From positions 2,170,001 to 2,234,000 of the forward strand of contig NZ_SODI01000001.1 in assembly GCF_004365915.1 (NCBI RefSeq): 64,000 nt of DNA. Reading direction: 5' to 3'. This document shows positions 23,673 through 31,990 of the stretch, piece by piece; the first letter of the stretch is position 1, and each line of letters begins with the position of its first letter. The position numbers and the translations under genes are program-made. Below the pieces are notes generated by a model. It ran no database searches and was not told the DNA's origin. It was given only the letters and a program-made list of their open reading frames with translations. The stretch comes from Cryobacterium psychrophilum (GTDB lineage: Bacteria; Actinomycetota; Actinomycetes; Actinomycetales; Microbacteriaceae).

Positions 23673-25403
23673 CTAGAGGCCCTCGGCGATCGCTGCCGTG
23701 GCCTGCAGCCAGGCGGCTCGGGTGCGCGGTGCGAGGGTGTCCACGTTGAGTGGTCCTCCGCCCACGAGCGACGGGTCATGCGGCACCTCGAGCACGGTGC
23801 GGGTGAGCTGGCCGAAGTGATCGTGCAGGCGGGCAGAAAGCTGCTGGTCGACCGTTTTGGATGGTGAGGCGAGGATGGTGACCGCCTGGGCCACCTTGTC
23901 GGCATGCCCCTTGCGCCGCAGGCCGTCGAGCAGCGACGCGGCGCCGTAGCCGGTGTCCTCGCGAATGGTCGACACCACCACGAGCTGGTCTGCCGTGTCA
24001 ACGGCCGCTTCCCAGTTGCTCGCGCGCATATTGTTCCCCGTGTCAATCACGAGCACCCGGTAGAAGCGGCTGAGCATGGCGTGCAGTTTGCGGAACGCGA
24101 CGGCGTCGATACTCGCGGCACCGGCCGGGTCCAGGTCAGAGGCCAGCGCGTCGAACTGCGCGTCGCCCTGGTTGCGTACGTAGTTGTCGAGGTCGCCCAC
24201 GCGTGCCTCGGAGAAACGATCAAGGTCCCGCAGCAGGTCGACGGCCGTGTTGGTGTGACGGGCTGCCTGCGCTCGCACCCCGAGGGTGCCCATTGTCTCG
24301 TTGTTATCCCACGCGAGCGTATAGCCGCCGCGGTAGATGCCGAACGTTGCGGCGATGAGCAGAGTGGCTGTGGTCTTGTGCGCGCCGCCCTTGGGATTGA
24401 GCACCGCAATGGTTCGCGGCCCGCTCAGGCTGCGCTGCACGGCGGAGATGGCGTTGCGCTGGGCACGTTCGCTCGCGCTCGCGCTGACGGAAATGAGACC
24501 ACCGGTGAGTCGACGGATGGCTCCCTGCCAGCCCTGAAGAGCCGGCCCTGCCTGCGCTTCCGGCCGGGAACTCATAAAGTCGGCGAGGTTGGGGGGACCG
24601 ATCCGGGCAGACGATTGGGCGCCGATCGGGCGCTCGGCGCGCGTCCCGGGCCCCGAATCGTCAGACCGTGTTTCAGTGTCCCCGTCGGGAAGTCCGGACG
24701 TGTTCATCAGCGAGGAGATGAAGGAGGCATCCGAAGAGTCCTCGGCGGCGTCGGAATCTGTCGTTCGTCCACTGTTTGGCAGGAATGACGAGTAGCGCGG
24801 GGCGAAGCCCGGCGAATCGTCAGGAGCAGGGTCGAACTGCGTCAGGTTCGAGGCGTTGAAGCCCACGGATCGACTACTCGGGCGGGCCTCGGTATCGGTG
24901 CTGGCGTGTGTGCCAGAGTCCACGAACGGATGCGTGGACGAAGCCGGGCGAAGTAACTGGGCAAACGACAGGTCCGTGACCGGCTCGAGTGCGGCGGCGA
25001 CATTGCCAGGCCGGGCAGCCTCGTCGACACCGCTCACCTCGACGACGGCGTCGGCGGCCTGCCCGTGGCCGGTCTCGCCGGTGCCAGGGGATTCTGAATT
25101 TGTGATCGCGACGGTGTGCGTTCCGAGAGGGCCGGTCATGGCAATGACGTCCCCGGCGGATTTCACCCGGCCGTCGGGGAAGATCATGAGTGGCCACAGG
25201 CCCTGTTCGTCTTCGACCTCGAGGCGCACGGGAGAATCGAGGTCGCGGGCGACGCCGGTGGCGACTGCCACAATCTCTTCACGGACGCCGGCATCGTCGA
25301 CGGCCACCACGACCTGGCTCACGCCGTTGATGATCACCTGACCGGTGGCGTCCGCTCGAACCAGCGCGTTGATTCGCGGGAATTCGGCATTGTTTTGAGT
25401 CAT
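23673..25403 (-). CDS. ParA/MinD-like ATPase with long N-terminal region, about 576 aa
   Basis: The last 250 residues are a SIMIBI-class ATPase: IAVLNPKGGAHKTTATLL is a deviant Walker A in which the usual G-K-T-T is preceded by A-H rather than V-G, and DNNETMGTLGVRA and VLVIDTGNNMRASNW stand for switch I and Walker B-like regions. Such proteins occur beside type VII secretion genes (EspI-like) and as free partition-like ATPases. The first 130 residues look like a small beta-rich domain, followed by a 170-residue disordered Ser/Asp-rich linker. The ATG at 25403 has AAAGGTGG upstream and leaves the ktrA end free. Its role is unknown. Confidence 0.8.
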   Translation of the reverse strand: MTQNNAEFPRINALVRADATGQVIINGVSQVVVAVDDAGVREEIVAVATGVARDLDSPVRLEVEDEQGLWPLMIFPDGRVKSAGDVIAMTGPLGTHTVAITNSESPGTGETGHGQAADAVVEVSGVDEAARPGNVAAALEPVTDLSFAQLLRPASSTHPFVDSGTHASTDTEARPSSRSVGFNASNLTQFDPAPDDSPGFAPRYSSFLPNSGRTTDSDAAEDSSDASFISSLMNTSGLPDGDTETRSDDSGPGTRAERPIGAQSSARIGPPNLADFMSSRPEAQAGPALQGWQGAIRRLTGGLISVSASASERAQRNAISAVQRSLSGPRTIAVLNPKGGAHKTTATLLIAATFGIYRGGYTLAWDNNETMGTLGVRAQAARHTNTAVDLLRDLDRFSEARVGDLDNYVRNQGDAQFDALASDLDPAGAASIDAVAFRKLHAMLSRFYRVLVIDTGNNMRASNWEAAVDTADQLVVVSTIREDTGYGAASLLDGLRRKGHADKVAQAVTILASPSKTVDQQLSARLHDHFGQLTRTVLEVPHDPSLVGGGPLNVDTLAPRTRAAWLQATAAIAEGL

Positions 25404-25503
25404 CTTGGCCACCTTTTGAGCAAACGGGTTGTTTCCCCGTAAGGAAAGGCTAGCCGCCCGCCGGACTTTCGACTCATCGAGGGCGTCAGAGGCATCAGGG
25501 GTG

Positions 25504-26175
25504 TCAGGAACCGAGTGCGGCGAAGCGTTCAATGTCGCCTTCGGTACCGGCCACGATGATGAGGTCGTGATCGGACACTACCGTGTCGGCGGTCGCATAG
25601 GTGAATGGTTTGCCGGGACTCTTCACTCCCACCACGGTGACCTTGTGCTTGGCCCGTACGCCGGATTCGATCAGGTTGAGACCGCGAATCGGCTTCGGTG
25701 GGTACATCTTGACGAGGGCGAAGTCGTCGTCGAACTCGATGAAGTCGAGCATTCGACCCGACAAGAGATGCGCGGCGCGCTCGCCGGCTTCCGCCTCCGG
25801 ATAGATCACATGATGGGCGCCGATGCGCTCAAGAATCTTGCCATGGGATTTGGAGATGGCCTTGGCCCAGATCTGTGGAATCTTGAGGTCGACGAGGTTG
25901 GCGACGATGAGCACGCTCGCCTCAACAGATGACCCCACCGCGCACACAGCGATGGAGAAGTCCTCCGCGCCGATCTGCTTCAGGGCCTCCAGCGAGCGGG
26001 AGTCCGCCTGAACCGCGTGTGTGACGCGTTCCGACCACTTCTGCACGAGGGCTTCGCTGATGTCGACGACGAGCACCTCCCGGCCAAGGCGATCGAGCTG
26101 GCCGGCCGTGGCCGCGCCGAAGCGACCGAGTCCGATGACGAGCACGGGGGCGTCATGTTTGAGGCGGTCAACCAA
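25504..26175 (-). CDS. ktrA: KtrA-type potassium uptake regulator (TrkA family), 223 aa
   Basis: Cytosolic gating ring of the Ktr potassium transporter. The RCK_N Rossmann domain starts VLVIGLGRFGAATAGQLDRLG, binds nucleotide through the GxGxxG loop, and continues with VVDISEALVQKWSE and DFSIAVCAVGSS. A C-terminal RCK_C domain covers about residues 140-223 (RGLNLIESGVRAKHKVTVVGV...HDLIIVAGTEGDIERF), which binds ATP/ADP or c-di-AMP in relatives. The TTG start overlaps the end of ktrB by eight bases and has AAAGG upstream, so the two are co-translated. Confidence 0.95.
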   Translation of the reverse strand: MVDRLKHDAPVLVIGLGRFGAATAGQLDRLGREVLVVDISEALVQKWSERVTHAVQADSRSLEALKQIGAEDFSIAVCAVGSSVEASVLIVANLVDLKIPQIWAKAISKSHGKILERIGAHHVIYPEAEAGERAAHLLSGRMLDFIEFDDDFALVKMYPPKPIRGLNLIESGVRAKHKVTVVGVKSPGKPFTYATADTVVSDHDLIIVAGTEGDIERFAALGS

Positions 26176-27610
26176 CGATGGGCCTTTCTTCGGGGCGCTT
26201 GAACAGCTGCCTGCTTTGGCTTGCAGCCAGTGCGGCGGCGAGAGTTACTGTACCAACCCGACCCATGAACATGGTCGCGGAGAGAACATACACCCCCGAA
26301 GGCGGGAGGTCCCCCGTGAGCCCGGTGGACAGACCGCAGGTAGCAAAAGCACTGATCACGTCAAAGAGAACATGCTCAAGGGGGGCCTGGGAGATGTGCA
26401 GGATCAGGATGGTCGACACGGCAACGGTCGTGGCCCCCCAGAGAACAACACTGACCGACAGGCGCAGGATGTCGCTCGGGATGCGGCGTCCGAAGGCCTC
26501 CATCTGTGCCTTTCCACGGGCCTCGGCGAAGGCCGCGAGAAAGAGGATCGCGAGGGTGGTCACCTTGATGCCGCCGGCGGTCGAGGCAGAGCCACCTCCG
26601 ATGAACATGAGCATGTCCGTCACGAGCAGGCTCGAGCCATGCAGGTCACTGATCTCGATCGTGGCGAAACCGCCCGAGCGCGACATCACCGACAGGAACA
26701 GGGATTGAAAGATGGTGTGACCGGCGTCCAGCGACCCGAAGGTCTTCGGGTTGTCGAACTCGAGGATGATGTAGATGACCATGCCGGCGAACATGAGCGC
26801 AATCGTCGTCACGAGGGTCAGCTTGACGTGCAGCGACCAGACGCGCCGTTTGCGCCACCCACGGGCGAAGGCGTAGATCACGGGGAAGCCGAGACTGCCG
26901 AGAAAAACGCCCACCATGAGGGCGCCGAGAAACCAGAAGTCCTCGGCGAAACGCCCGATGCCGAGCTCATTGGGGTTGAAGCCCGTGTTCGTGAAGGCCA
27001 TCGCCGCGTAATAGATGCTGTGCCACAGGGCCTGGCCGGCATCGATGCCGGCGCTGAGCATTCGCGGGAACAGCAACGCTGCCACTGCGACCTCGATCAC
27101 GAAGGCGCTCACGGCCACCGTGAGCAGCAGGCTGCCCACCTCGCCCAACCGAATTGCCTGTCCCTCGTTCACCGGGCCGGCATGGATGCGCGACGGGTTG
27201 CTGTCACTGGCTGCCATGAGTTTGGTGCGCAGGCCTATTCGGCGTGAGATCACGAGTCCCATGATCGACGCGAGCGTGAGCACGCCGATGCCGCCCACGT
27301 TCACCCCGATGAACACAAGGATGTTGCCGAAGGCCGACCAGTGGGTGGCCATGTCCACGGTCGCGAGGCCCGTGACGCAGATCACCGACACCGCGGTGAA
27401 CAGAGCGTCGTGCAACGGCGTGATGGTGCGATCCGCGGAGGCGATCGGCAACGAGAACAAGACCGTGAACAGCAGGATGAGGGCGGTGAACACCAGGATG
27501 GCGAACCGGCTGGGGGAGGAGCGCACGAGCTGGTCTACGGCGTCGCGAATACCGCCGAACCAGCTGCCCTTGTGATGACTAAATCGCGCGGACGAGGCCT
27601 TAGATAACAC
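26168..27610 (-). CDS. ktrB: KtrB-type potassium transporter subunit (TrkH family), 480 aa
   Basis: Membrane pore of the Ktr potassium uptake system. Four M1-P-M2 repeats can be followed, with selectivity-filter regions such as VICVTGLATVD, FTNTGFNP, MSRSGGFATI and FATCGLSTGLTG, each carrying the single filter glycine. The GTG at 27610 is preceded by GGGGGTT. Length and ten-helix layout are normal. The gene is divergent from the ArsR regulator and is followed by ktrA with an eight-base overlap, forming the complete Ktr pair. Confidence 0.95.
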   Translation of the reverse strand: MLSKASSARFSHHKGSWFGGIRDAVDQLVRSSPSRFAILVFTALILLFTVLFSLPIASADRTITPLHDALFTAVSVICVTGLATVDMATHWSAFGNILVFIGVNVGGIGVLTLASIMGLVISRRIGLRTKLMAASDSNPSRIHAGPVNEGQAIRLGEVGSLLLTVAVSAFVIEVAVAALLFPRMLSAGIDAGQALWHSIYYAAMAFTNTGFNPNELGIGRFAEDFWFLGALMVGVFLGSLGFPVIYAFARGWRKRRVWSLHVKLTLVTTIALMFAGMVIYIILEFDNPKTFGSLDAGHTIFQSLFLSVMSRSGGFATIEISDLHGSSLLVTDMLMFIGGGSASTAGGIKVTTLAILFLAAFAEARGKAQMEAFGRRIPSDILRLSVSVVLWGATTVAVSTILILHISQAPLEHVLFDVISAFATCGLSTGLTGDLPPSGVYVLSATMFMGRVGTVTLAAALAASQSRQLFKRPEERPIVG

Positions 27611-27684
27611 CTGGAACCCCCAAGACCTCCGACCCGCGCCAAGTTGACATGGTACTCCCTCTGCGGAGTGACTAACCTGAAGGA

Positions 27685-28131
27685 ATGGCAGACATTTTCG
27701 ACGTTGTGGCGGATTCGACCCGACGGGACATCCTTCGGATCCTTCTCGACCGGCACAATCAAGGCGGCGAGGCCCGCGGTGAGCTCAGCGTCTCCGACAT
27801 TGTGGGCAACCTTGGTCTGAGCCAGCCCACCGTCTCAAAGCATCTCAAGGTGCTGCGCGAGAGTGGGCTCGTGAGCGTGCGCGAAGAGGGGCAGCACCGC
27901 TACTACCACCTGGACTATTCGCCGCTTGAGGCAATCGAAGACTGGTTGATTCCCTTCCTGAGCGTGGACTTCGACACCGATGAAGAGGCTCAGGCTGCCG
28001 AAGAAGCAGGCCTCCGGGACGAGCAGCGCGCGTTCGCGTCTGCCATCGGCAAGGCCTTCGCCGACACCTCGTACCAGATGAGCCACGCCGTCAAAGATGC
28101 AACGGCAAAAAAATGGCGCAAGAACATCTAG
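27685..28131 (+). CDS. ArsR-family winged-helix regulator, 148 aa
   Basis: The first 90 residues are a classic ArsR/SmtB fold: MADIFDVVADSTRRDILRILLD, SVSDIVGNLGLSQPTVSKHLKVLRESGLV (recognition helix), and the wing VREEGQHRYYHLD. The usual metal-binding cysteines are absent, so it belongs to the metal-free branch. The C-terminal tail of about 50 residues is acidic then basic (DATAKKWRKNI) and not assigned. It is divergent from ktrB, which it may or may not control; the pairing is not known to me from other systems. Confidence 0.9.
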   Translation: MADIFDVVADSTRRDILRILLDRHNQGGEARGELSVSDIVGNLGLSQPTVSKHLKVLRESGLVSVREEGQHRYYHLDYSPLEAIEDWLIPFLSVDFDTDEEAQAAEEAGLRDEQRAFASAIGKAFADTSYQMSHAVKDATAKKWRKNI

Positions 28132-28208
28132 GCGACGCGGTTTGCTGCCTCTAACGTCGCCCACATCGCATCCACGTTGTGTGCGTGGTCCCGAGCGTGA
28201 GGGGCACC

Positions 28209-28403
28209 GTGGAACAGAATCTGGCAAATATGCGGTTTCTGACCGTGGCAGAGATGGCTGACATGATGCGCGTTTCGAAGATGACGGTGTACCGCATGGT
28301 GCACTCCGGTGAGCCTCCGGCCATCCGCTTTGGGCGGTCATTTCGGGTGCCGGCGTCGGCCGCTGAAGTGGCCATTCAGAGGCCCATTGTCGATTCTGCG
28401 TAG
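28209..28403 (+). CDS. BldC-like / excisionase-type helix-turn-helix protein, 64 aa
   Basis: A MerR-like single-domain DNA-binding protein: FLTVAEMADMMRVSKMTVYRMVHSG is the helix-turn-helix and AIRFGRSFRVP the wing, followed by a short helix. BldC-type proteins bind direct repeats cooperatively and regulate development in streptomycetes; relatives are widespread in Microbacteriaceae. The GTG at 28209 follows GAGGGG; an ATG at 28230 gives a shorter form. It sits 80 bases before the bS22-like gene on the same strand, a neighbourhood that I recall as conserved in related genomes. Confidence 0.85.
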   Translation: MEQNLANMRFLTVAEMADMMRVSKMTVYRMVHSGEPPAIRFGRSFRVPASAAEVAIQRPIVDSA

Positions 28404-28484
28404 AACATGGAGAATTTCTCCGTTAGAATGGTGTTTTCGTGTCTGTCGCGAGTCCCGCGGCGAATCAACTCTTTGTGAGGTCCT

Positions 28485-28583
28485 GTGGGTTCTGTAATCA
28501 AGAAGCGACGCAAGCGCATGGCAAAGAAGAAGCACCGCAAGCTGCTTCGTAAGACCCGCCACCAGCGTCGCAATAAGAAGTAG
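28485..28583 (+). CDS. bS22-like (AURKAIP1/COX24-domain) ribosomal protein, 32 aa
   Basis: A 32-residue, extremely basic protein that reads MGSVIKKRRKRMAKKKHRK and then LLRKTRHQRRNKK. This matches the AURKAIP1/COX24 domain, known as bS22 in mycobacterial small ribosomal subunits. The GTG at 28485 is preceded by GTGAGG. More than half of the residues are Lys or Arg, as expected for an rRNA-binding extension. It is too short for most gene callers and easily missed. Confidence 0.92.
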   Translation: MGSVIKKRRKRMAKKKHRKLLRKTRHQRRNKK

Positions 28584-28683
28584 TAAGTAAGAACTGAAAA
28601 GCAACAAAACAAGCGTGAGCGCTGGGCCCCTGTGGTCTGGCGCTTTTTGCTTGCCCTTTTTCGATGTCAAGTAGGGTGGGATT

Positions 28684-28953
28684 ATGGCGAACATTCACCT
28701 CACCCTCATCGGCAAACCCGGTTGTCACCTATGCGACGACGCACGCGAACTGGTCACGACCGTCATGCAGAAAGTTGTCGACGAGCGCCCGGCCCCTGAG
28801 ATCACCCTCGAGGAGCGGTCGATCCTCGACGACGCCGAACTGCACTCCCTCTACGTCGAAGACATCCCCGTGCTCCTCATCAACGGCAAGGTGCACAACT
28901 ACTGGCGTATCGATCCGATGCGCCTGCGCACGGCCCTTCTGGAGGTCTCATGA
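28684..28953 (+). CDS. glutaredoxin-like / DUF836-type thiol protein, 89 aa
   Basis: A thioredoxin-fold protein with the motif GKPGCHLCDDARELV, i.e. a CxxC redox centre at residues 14-17, then YVEDIPVLLINGKVHNYWRI with the cis-proline loop, and a short C-terminal helix. It probably reduces or isomerises thiols in the cytosol. The ATG at 28684 is supported by the family N-terminus (HLTLIGKPGC). The stop overlaps the next gene by four bases (ATGA), so the two are translated together. Confidence 0.9.
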   Translation: MANIHLTLIGKPGCHLCDDARELVTTVMQKVVDERPAPEITLEERSILDDAELHSLYVEDIPVLLINGKVHNYWRIDPMRLRTALLEVS

Positions 28954-29249
28954 CCATTCGTCACATTGTCTGCTGGCAGCTCGCCCCCACCGATCCGGTC
29001 CTGAAGGCAGAAGCGGCGGCCCGCGTCTCAACGGGCCTGGGCGCGCTCGTGGGCGTCGTTCCCGAGATTCGTGAGCTCACGGTCGGTGCGGACGTCGTGG
29101 GGGGCGCCAATTGGGACCTCGCGCTCATCGCGGACTTCGATGACTTCGATTCGCTCGCGCGTTACCAGGCGCATCCGGAGCACGTGAAGATCGGCGAGTA
29201 CATTCGCACGGTCGTTTCGGCGCGCATCGCTGTGGACCTCGAGCTCTAA
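28950..29249 (+). CDS. Dabb-family (stress-responsive alpha/beta barrel) protein, 99 aa
   Basis: The Dabb fold can be read from the opening strand IRHIVCWQLAP, the helix GLGALVGVVPEIRELTVGADVV, and the pair DLALIADFDDFDSLARYQAHPEHVKI, which carries the family's conserved YQ.HP.H. These small ferredoxin-like dimers are found in stress proteins and polyketide cyclases; most bacterial members have no assigned reaction. Translationally coupled to the glutaredoxin-like gene upstream, followed by a bidirectional terminator. Confidence 0.92.
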   Translation: MTIRHIVCWQLAPTDPVLKAEAAARVSTGLGALVGVVPEIRELTVGADVVGGANWDLALIADFDDFDSLARYQAHPEHVKIGEYIRTVVSARIAVDLEL

Positions 29250-29275
29250 GCGCCGGTCACCGCCGGCACACGCAG

Positions 29276-29319
29276 AAAGCGGCTGCCGCCCCTGAGCATC
29301 GGGGGCGACATCCGCTTTT
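29276..29319. terminator. bidirectional terminator between the Dabb and aspS genes
   Basis: Outer stem AAAGCGG (29276-29282) with CCGCTTT (29312-29318) and inner stem CGCCCC (29287-29292) with GGGGCG (29302-29307). A-run and T-run flanks serve both strands, and the hairpin lies exactly between two convergent genes. Confidence 0.8.
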
Positions 29320-29334
29320 CACGTTGCTGCGCGG

Positions 29335-30663
29335 TTACGGCTCCAGGCGGGTCGGGCCGCGGAACAGGTACGTGACCTCGCGGATGCTGGCCTGGTGCAA
29401 CATGAGCATCAGTACCCGGGCCAGACCCATGCCGAATCCACCGTGCGAGGGAACGCCGTAGCGGAAGAAGTCGAGGTAGCCCTCGATCTCCTGCAGGTCG
29501 AGGCCCTTTTCGATGGCCTGCGCTTCGAGCACCTCGATGCGGTGCTCGCGCTGGGCTCCGGTGGAGATCTCCGTGCCGTTGAAGATGAGGTCGTAGCTCT
29601 TCGTGACGCTCTCGTCGCCCTCGTGGCGCATGTGGTAGAACGGTCGAATGCTCGAGGCATAGTCGGTGAGGAACACGAATTCGTGACCGAACTTCTCGGC
29701 CACGTAAGCGGCGATCTGGCGCTCGCCCTCCGGGTCCATGTCGTCGTCGTCGCGGGGAACCTCGTAGCCCCGGCTCTTCACGATTTCCTTCGCCTCGGCG
29801 AGGGGGATGCGCGGGAACGGCTGGCTCGGAACGGTGACCTCGACGTCGAACAGCGCCTTGACCTCGTCGCCGTGCTTGGCCTTGACCGCGCTGAAACCGG
29901 CTACCATGAGGTCCTCGTGCAGCTGCATGACGTCGTCGTGGCTGTCGATCCAGCTGATCTCCGAGTCGACGCTCGTGAACTCGGTGGAGTGACGGCTCGT
30001 GAAGGACGGATCGGCGCGGAACGCGGGGCCCACCTCGAAGATCTTGCCGAAACCGGCGGACTGCGCCATCTGCTTGAAGAACTGGGGGCTCTGCGCGAGG
30101 TACGCCTTGGTGTCGAAGTAGCCCACCTCAAACAGCTCGGCACGCGACTCGCTTGCGCTCGCCATCAGCTTGGGGGTGTGCAGCTCAATGAAGTCGTGCT
30201 CGATCCAGTACGTACGCAGCGCGTGCTCGAACGTGGTCTGGATGCGGAAGATGAGATTCTGCTTCGGGTTGCGCAGGTCGAGGAAGCGCCAGTCCATGCG
30301 CTTGTCCAGGCTCGAGTCCGCCGCGATGGGGGTCTCCGGGATGGCCGCGGTGACCACGGTGAGGGTCGCCAGCTTGATCTCGATGCCGCCGAGCTTGACT
30401 CGCTCGTCGTGCTTGAGCTGCCCGGTCACCGTGACGAAGGTGCCCTGGGCCAGACCCGAGATGCTCGTGGCCGGCTCGTCGGCGACAACGACGCCATCGG
30501 CATCCGTGGTGCGAGGATTGACGAGTTGAACGGCGCCGGATTCGTCGCGTAGCACGACGAATTGCACCTTCTTCTGGTCTCGAACGGTATCGACCCAGCC
30601 CGACACCGAAACAGTGCCGTCGTCGAGAGCGGACAGGTTCTTGATCAATACGCGCGAAGTCAC
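29335..30663 (-). CDS. aspS: aspartyl-tRNA synthetase, archaeal-type (aspartate--tRNA(Asn) ligase-like)
   Basis: A class IIb synthetase of 442 residues, the short archaeal/eukaryotic type, without the GAD insertion domain of the usual 580-600-residue bacterial enzyme. An OB-fold anticodon domain opens the protein (VSVSGWVDTVRDQKKVQFVVLRD). Motif 2 is GPAFRADPSFTSRHSTEFTSVDSE, here cut at FRADPSFTSRHSTEF, and motif 3 is GGFGMGLARVLML. Enzymes of this type are often non-discriminating and work with GatCAB to make Asn-tRNA; whether that holds here depends on genes outside the window. It charges tRNA in the cytosol. Confidence 0.94.
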   Translation of the reverse strand: MTSRVLIKNLSALDDGTVSVSGWVDTVRDQKKVQFVVLRDESGAVQLVNPRTTDADGVVVADEPATSISGLAQGTFVTVTGQLKHDERVKLGGIEIKLATLTVVTAAIPETPIAADSSLDKRMDWRFLDLRNPKQNLIFRIQTTFEHALRTYWIEHDFIELHTPKLMASASESRAELFEVGYFDTKAYLAQSPQFFKQMAQSAGFGKIFEVGPAFRADPSFTSRHSTEFTSVDSEISWIDSHDDVMQLHEDLMVAGFSAVKAKHGDEVKALFDVEVTVPSQPFPRIPLAEAKEIVKSRGYEVPRDDDDMDPEGERQIAAYVAEKFGHEFVFLTDYASSIRPFYHMRHEGDESVTKSYDLIFNGTEISTGAQREHRIEVLEAQAIEKGLDLQEIEGYLDFFRYGVPSHGGFGMGLARVLMLMLHQASIREVTYLFRGPTRLEP

Positions 30664-30720
30664 TGTTTGAGCTTAGCCGCCCTCCTCACGGCAAATTCGC
30701 GGGTGCCCCAAGAATAGACT

Positions 30721-31371
30721 GTGGGGGTGGTAGCCAATCAAGTTCATCTCGTGCGTCATGGTGAGGTCTTCAACCCCCAGGGCGTGCTCTATGGCAGGCT
30801 GCCGAACTACCGACTTTCCGAGTTGGGCGCCGAGATGGCACAGGCCGCCGCCGCCGAATTCGTGGAGCGCGGACGCCCGGTAAGGCGCGTGCTCGCCTCG
30901 CCGCTGGTGCGCGCCCAGGAATCCGCAGCACCGATCGGTGCCGCGTTCTCGCTGCCGATCGAGACCGAAGACCGGATCATCGAGCCCACCAACCGGTTCG
31001 AGGGCAAACGTATGCGCGGCGAGGGTGGCGCGCTGCGCGACCCTCGCAACTGGCCGTTCCTGACCAACCCGCTGCGCCCCAGCTGGGGCGAGCCGTTTCG
31101 CTCGGTCTCCGACCGCATGCTTGACGCCATCCACGATGCGTGGAACTCCGTCGGCGACGGCGATGTGGTGCTCGTCAGCCACCAGCTCCCCATCTGGATG
31201 GTGCACCGTTCCCTCGCCCATGAGCGCCTCGCGCACGACCCGCGCAAGCGGCGTTGTGCGCTCTCCAGCGTCACGACGCTGTCCTGGTGCGGGGACCGCT
31301 TCGAGGAGACCGGCTACTCTTCTCCGGCGGCGCATCTGCAGGCTTCGGCAACGGATATCGGTGCCGTCTGA
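30721..31371 (+). CDS. histidine phosphatase family protein, 216 aa
   Basis: The opening QVHLVRHGEVFNPQGVLYGR carries the RHG signature whose histidine forms the phosphohistidine; VLASPLVRAQESAAPIG gives the second conserved Arg, and VVLVSHQLPIW the catalytic His near the end. It is a cytosolic phosphoglycerate-mutase-like phosphatase of unknown substrate. The frame starts at GTG 30721 (GTG 30727 is also possible). The stop shares one base with the start of the TlpA-like gene, so it opens the cytochrome c maturation operon, as is common in actinobacteria. Confidence 0.92.
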   Translation: MGVVANQVHLVRHGEVFNPQGVLYGRLPNYRLSELGAEMAQAAAAEFVERGRPVRRVLASPLVRAQESAAPIGAAFSLPIETEDRIIEPTNRFEGKRMRGEGGALRDPRNWPFLTNPLRPSWGEPFRSVSDRMLDAIHDAWNSVGDGDVVLVSHQLPIWMVHRSLAHERLAHDPRKRRCALSSVTTLSWCGDRFEETGYSSPAAHLQASATDIGAV

Positions 31372-31988
31372 TGCGCGCCGGCTCCCGTTCTCCCCGCCCC
31401 GCCCGTTTGCTGGCCGTCAGCGGTCTCGTCGCTGCGGCCCTGGTGCTCAGCGGTTGCGCGTCCGACTCCCTCGCCGACCAGTATCGCGAGGGCAGCAATA
31501 AGGGCTTCATCGCCGGTGACGGCAGCGTCACGGAGATCAACGCATCCGCTCGCGGCGAGGCGATCGACTTCGCCGGCGTGGGCGAGAACGGCGAAACCCT
31601 CTCGAGCAGCGACTTCACCGGCGAGGTGCTCGTGGTGAACTTCTGGTACGCGAGCTGCGCACCGTGCCGGGCAGAGGCCGCCGACCTGCAGAAGCTCAAC
31701 GCACAGTTCACCGACAAGGGTGCCGCCTTTCTCGGCGTGAACGTGCGGGACCAGGCGGCCAACGCCACGGCGTTCAATGACACGTATGGGATCACCTATC
31801 CCTCGGTGCTCGACGTCGACGACGGCAGCATGCAACTCGCCTTCAGCGGCAGCATCCCGCCGAACGCCGTGCCGACCACGCTGGTGCTCGACCAGCAGGG
31901 TCGGGTCGCCGCGCGTATCCTCGGGCAGGTCACGTCCCCCTCCATCCTGGAGACCCTCATTCGCGACACGGTTGCCGAGGGCTCCTAA
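31371..31988 (+). CDS. TlpA/ResA-like thiol-disulfide oxidoreductase lipoprotein, 205 aa
   Basis: An extracytoplasmic thioredoxin-fold protein of cytochrome c maturation. The signal region ends in a lipobox LVLSGC, so the mature protein is lipid-anchored. The active site is NFWYASCAPCRAEAADL with a CxxC motif, followed by GVNVRDQAANATAFNDTYGI and the cis-Pro region AVPTTLVLDQQGRV. It would reduce the haem-binding cysteines of apocytochrome c using electrons from CcdA, the next gene. The ATG overlaps the stop of the phosphatase gene by one base; ccdA starts two bases after its stop. Confidence 0.94.
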   Translation: MRAGSRSPRPARLLAVSGLVAAALVLSGCASDSLADQYREGSNKGFIAGDGSVTEINASARGEAIDFAGVGENGETLSSSDFTGEVLVVNFWYASCAPCRAEAADLQKLNAQFTDKGAAFLGVNVRDQAANATAFNDTYGITYPSVLDVDDGSMQLAFSGSIPPNAVPTTLVLDQQGRVAARILGQVTSPSILETLIRDTVAEGS

Positions 31989-31990
31989 AC

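Noticed and set aside
26021..27247. Plus-strand frame of about 408 codons opposite ktrA/ktrB
   Set aside because: Highly charged, Gly/Glu/Arg/His-rich antisense reading; the minus strand holds clear KtrA and KtrB sequence.
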